DNA of 9,201 bases, taken from Clostridium sp. CAG:492. Its GTDB lineage: Bacteria; Bacillota; Clostridia; TANB77; CAG-508. The DNA is taken from positions 1 through 9,201 of the forward strand of contig FR878311.1 in NCBI GenBank assembly GCA_000434335.1. The letters are read 5' to 3'. Below, in pieces: positions 7,122-9,201 of this stretch. Position 1 is the first letter of the stretch. Each line of letters begins with the position of its first letter. Below the pieces are notes generated by a model. It did not search any database. It was not told the origin of the DNA and saw nothing but the letters and a program-made list of their open reading frames with translations. The position numbers were made by a program, and so were the translations under genes.

Positions 7122-7127
7122 ATAATA

Positions 7128-7391
7128 TTAATTTTTGTCTATGATTTCATTTCTTAAAGAATTATAAATTGTATCATCTATCTTTCTTTCAAAACTTCTT
7201 TCCAATTTTTTTGATTTAATTGCTTTTTCTAAACACTCTATGTTATTGCAAATGTATGCCCCTCTACCATTTGCTTTGCCTGTCTTATCAATGCTTATGT
7301 TGCCTTCTTTATTCATTACTATTCTAATTAAATCACTTTTATTTTTTTGAACATTACATCCAATGCATGTTCTTTGTGGTATTTTTTTCAA
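7128..7391 (-). CDS. rnpM: RNase P modulator RnpM (YlxR family)
   Basis: This small basic protein of the YlxR (DUF448) family is encoded between nusA and infB. In Bacillus subtilis the family member RnpM binds the RNA of RNase P and modulates its activity. With the TTG start at 7391 it has 87 residues. The two family motifs are KKIPQRTCIGC (2-12) and GRGAYIC (about 42-48), followed by a Lys-rich helical end that probably contacts RNA. The start needs choosing. A TTG at 7415 and an ATG at 7406 are open in the same frame but have no ribosome binding site. The TTG at 7391 has GGGAAG (7399-7404) 7 nt upstream and gives the usual MKKIP start. Before it lie 42 nt after the nusA stop, and infB follows after 20 nt. 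The ylxQ gene often found next is absent. Confidence 0.9.
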   Translation of the reverse strand: MKKIPQRTCIGCNVQKNKSDLIRIVMNKEGNISIDKTGKANGRGAYICNNIECLEKAIKSKKLERSFERKIDDTIYNSLRNEIIDKN

Positions 7392-7433
7392 ATTATCACT
7401 TCCCATTGTATTCAAACATATTTTTTATATTAA

Positions 7434-8591
7434 TTATTCTTCAACTTGCTCTGATGATTCTTCTGAAACTTCTTCTGCAGTTTCTTCTTGATTATTTGAT
7501 TCTTCAATCATTTTTCTAAATTGAGACTCACTTTTTATATCAATTTTCCAATTAGTTAACTTTGCAGCTAATCTAACATTTTGACCAGATTTTCCTATTG
7601 CTAATGATAATTGATCATCTGGAACTATTACTTGAGCAAATCTTTCTTCATCTTTAATATCTACAGCTAAAACTTGTGCTGGTAATAATGCTGCAGATAT
7701 ATAAATTGATGGATCTGCATTCCATTCTATTACATCAATTTTTTCTCCATTTAATTCATTAATTATATTTTGAATTCTTATTCCTTTTTGACCTACGCAA
7801 GAGCCAACTGGATCAATATTTTCATTTGGAGAATATACAGCAACTTTACTTCTGCTTCCTGGATCTCTTGAAACACTTTTTATTTCAATAACACCTTCAT
7901 ATATTTCTGGAATTTCAAGTTCAAATAATTTTCTTACAAAATCAGAACTTGCTCTTGATATAATAACTTGTGGTGCACCTTTAACTCCTCTTTCCACATC
8001 CATAACACAAGCTCTAATTTTATCATTTACCTTGTATTTTTCTGTAGGAATTTGTTCTTTTAAAGGCATAACACCTTCTAGTTTACCTAAATCAACTACT
8101 ACAATTCCACCATCAGCCTTTTGAACTAATCCAGAGATTATCTCACCTTTTCTTTCACTGAATTCATCAAATAATACATTTCTTGAAGCTTCTCTTATTT
8201 TTTGTATAATAACTTGTTTAGCTGTTTGAGCTGCTATTCTACCAAAATTTCTTGGTATAATTTCAACTTGAGCTGTATCTCCTACTTCCAAATTTTTATT
8301 AACTTTTTTTGCATCCTCTAAATTAATTTGTGTTTTATCATGTTCAACGGTTTCCACAACTTCCATTTCAGCAATTACATGTATTTCTCCACTTTCTGGA
8401 TGCATTGTAACTTTTACATTGTCAGCATTTGAATCATAATTTCTTTTATATGCTGTAACTAATGCTGTTTCAATAGATTCTAACATATAATCTTTTTTTA
8501 TACCTTTTTCTTTTTCCAATTCATTTAAAGCTATTACTAGCTCTTTACTATCAATATTTATACTTTTATTTTGTTTTGTTTCACCCTTCAT
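7434..8591 (-). CDS. nusA: Transcription termination/antitermination factor NusA
   Basis: NusA binds RNA polymerase near the RNA exit channel, lengthens pauses and modulates intrinsic termination and antitermination. The 385-residue protein has the RNA polymerase-binding N-terminal domain (about 15-135; KELVIALNELEKEKGI is typical). An S1 domain (about 146-205) and two KH domains follow, with the RNA-binding loops GQKG (267-270) and GKSG (333-336). As in other Bacillota, the acidic repeat domains of enterobacterial NusA are missing, but a short tail of about 24 residues (362-385) is very rich in Glu and Ser. The ATG has a perfect AGGAGG (8600-8605) 8 nt upstream, overlapping the end of rimP. 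About ten residues precede the usual family start. It is the likely regulator of its own operon through the rimP leader hairpin. Confidence 0.98.
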   Translation of the reverse strand: MKGETKQNKSINIDSKELVIALNELEKEKGIKKDYMLESIETALVTAYKRNYDSNADNVKVTMHPESGEIHVIAEMEVVETVEHDKTQINLEDAKKVNKNLEVGDTAQVEIIPRNFGRIAAQTAKQVIIQKIREASRNVLFDEFSERKGEIISGLVQKADGGIVVVDLGKLEGVMPLKEQIPTEKYKVNDKIRACVMDVERGVKGAPQVIISRASSDFVRKLFELEIPEIYEGVIEIKSVSRDPGSRSKVAVYSPNENIDPVGSCVGQKGIRIQNIINELNGEKIDVIEWNADPSIYISAALLPAQVLAVDIKDEERFAQVIVPDDQLSLAIGKSGQNVRLAAKLTNWKIDIKSESQFRKMIEESNNQEETAEEVSEESSEQVEE

Positions 8592-8606
8592 TTCAATATC
8601 CTCCTT

Positions 8607-9071
8607 TTAAACATTCCAATCATAATATTTTTTTATTAATGATATATTTTTTCGCTCTATATTTAATTCTTCATTTTCTACTTCAATTGTTATTGTTTGG
8701 TCATCAAAACTTTTTAACTTTCCTACATATTCTTTAAAATTGTTTATTGGTTTGAAAAGTTTTATTGTTATATATTCTCCAATATTTTCCTTTAAATGTT
8801 TATCTTTTCGTATCATCTTTTCAACACCAGTTGATGATACTTCTAGAAAATATTGCTCTTTAATGTAATCATCTTTATCTAAAATGTCTGTAATTGCATT
8901 ATTTACATTTTCACAATCATCTAATGTAATTTCTCCATTTTCTTTTTCTATAAAGATTCTCAAAAAATAATCTTTGCCTTCCTTTGCATATTGCACATCA
9001 TATATCTTATATCCTAAATTTTCAATTATTTTAGATATACTATTTTCTACTTTTTCTTCTATATTTGCCAA
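8607..9071 (-). CDS. rimP: Ribosome maturation factor RimP
   Basis: RimP binds the free 30S subunit and helps assemble the 3' domain and central pseudoknot together with S12. The 154 residues fit the family: an N-terminal alpha/beta domain (about 1-80) with the LDDCENVNNAITDILD segment (45-60), and a C-terminal SH3-like barrel (about 85-154). The family signature that usually reads VSSPGLDRPL is VSSTGVEKMI here, so the conserved proline is replaced. The start is a TTG at 9071 with a perfect AGGAGG (9080-9085) 8 nt upstream, which makes the choice firm. rimP is the first gene of the operon, and its end overlaps the nusA ribosome binding site. Confidence 0.95.
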   Translation of the reverse strand: MANIEEKVENSISKIIENLGYKIYDVQYAKEGKDYFLRIFIEKENGEITLDDCENVNNAITDILDKDDYIKEQYFLEVSSTGVEKMIRKDKHLKENIGEYITIKLFKPINNFKEYVGKLKSFDDQTITIEVENEELNIERKNISLIKKYYDWNV

Positions 9072-9079
9072 TATAAAAT

Positions 9080-9085
9080 CCTCCT
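9080..9085 (-). promoter_or_regulatory. Perfect Shine-Dalgarno site fixing the TTG start of rimP
   Basis: AGGAGG on the minus strand lies 8 nt before the TTG at 9071. No ATG in the same frame has comparable support. The site is 12 nt downstream of the leader hairpin, so the two could influence each other. Confidence 0.8.
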
Positions 9086-9096
9086 TTATTACAATT

Positions 9097-9122
9097 AAAG
9101 AGTGGGATTTGTTCCCACTCTT
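9097..9122 (-). promoter_or_regulatory. Leader hairpin before rimP, possible NusA-dependent attenuator
   Basis: A perfect 10-bp stem (AAGAGTGGGA at 9113-9122, minus strand, with its complement at 9098-9107) has a 5-nt loop. It is followed by a short T run (three in a row counting the stem end) and then AATTGT. It is therefore a terminator-like structure with a weak tail, placed between the operon promoter and rimP. In Bacillus subtilis the nusA operon is reported to be autoregulated by a NusA-dependent terminator in this position. The same role here is inference. Confidence 0.7.
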
Positions 9123-9145
9123 CTGTTTTTTTATATTGCATTAAT

Positions 9146-9174
9146 ATTATACCCTTTATTACAAGAAAAATCAA
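9146..9174 (-). promoter_or_regulatory. Sigma-A type promoter of the rimP-nusA-infB operon
   Basis: On the minus strand TTGATT (9169-9174) is followed after exactly 17 bp by a perfect TATAAT (9146-9151). Transcription would start near 9139, giving a leader of roughly 70 nt that holds the hairpin and the rimP ribosome binding site. Confidence 0.85.
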
Positions 9175-9201
9175 GCATTTTTTGGAATTTTATTCCACTT
9201 T

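Noticed and set aside
9183..9197. Hairpin TGGAAT-TTT-ATTCCA near the right edge as a terminator
   Set aside because: The stem is only 6 bp and AT-rich, with a 3-nt loop and no proper T run on the minus strand. The window ends too soon to judge it from the plus side.

Overview
The window is very AT-rich, uses Shine-Dalgarno sites of the AGGAGG type and several TTG start codons, and carries the nusA-infB operon in a Gram-positive order. This points to a low-GC member of the Bacillota, most likely the class Clostridia. Nothing in the sequence fixes the species.

Layout, reading the main operon on the minus strand from right to left: a strong promoter and hairpin leader (about 9097-9174), rimP, nusA, rnpM (ylxR), infB, rbfA, an nrnA-type DHH phosphoesterase gene, a Rho-independent terminator, truB, and an ADP-ribosylglycohydrolase gene. 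On the plus strand at the left edge are the last codons of a probable membrane protein (1-72), a 201-bp intergenic region with an inverted repeat and a good promoter, and an HxlR-family regulator gene (274-594). This regulator converges on the operon across a hairpin terminator that looks usable from both sides.

The operon genes serve one theme, making and starting the translation machinery. RimP and RbfA mature the 30S subunit, IF2 places initiator tRNA, and TruB makes the tRNA T-loop pseudouridine. RnpM acts on RNase P, NusA controls pausing, termination and antitermination, and NrnA removes nano-RNAs and pAp. The ylxQ gene that usually separates ylxR from infB is absent (20 nt between them). 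The ribF gene that often follows truB is not the next gene; an ADP-ribosylglycohydrolase gene is.

Points most worth a second look: a stretch of about 120 residues in IF2 that is half asparagine with regularly placed Arg and Tyr; a compact hairpin leader before rimP that fits NusA-dependent attenuation; a structured palindromic element between rbfA and nrnA that resembles a dispersed repeat; and the ADP-ribosylglycohydrolase at the operon's end. I found no clearly new multi-gene system. This is mainly a conserved housekeeping region with some unusual details.
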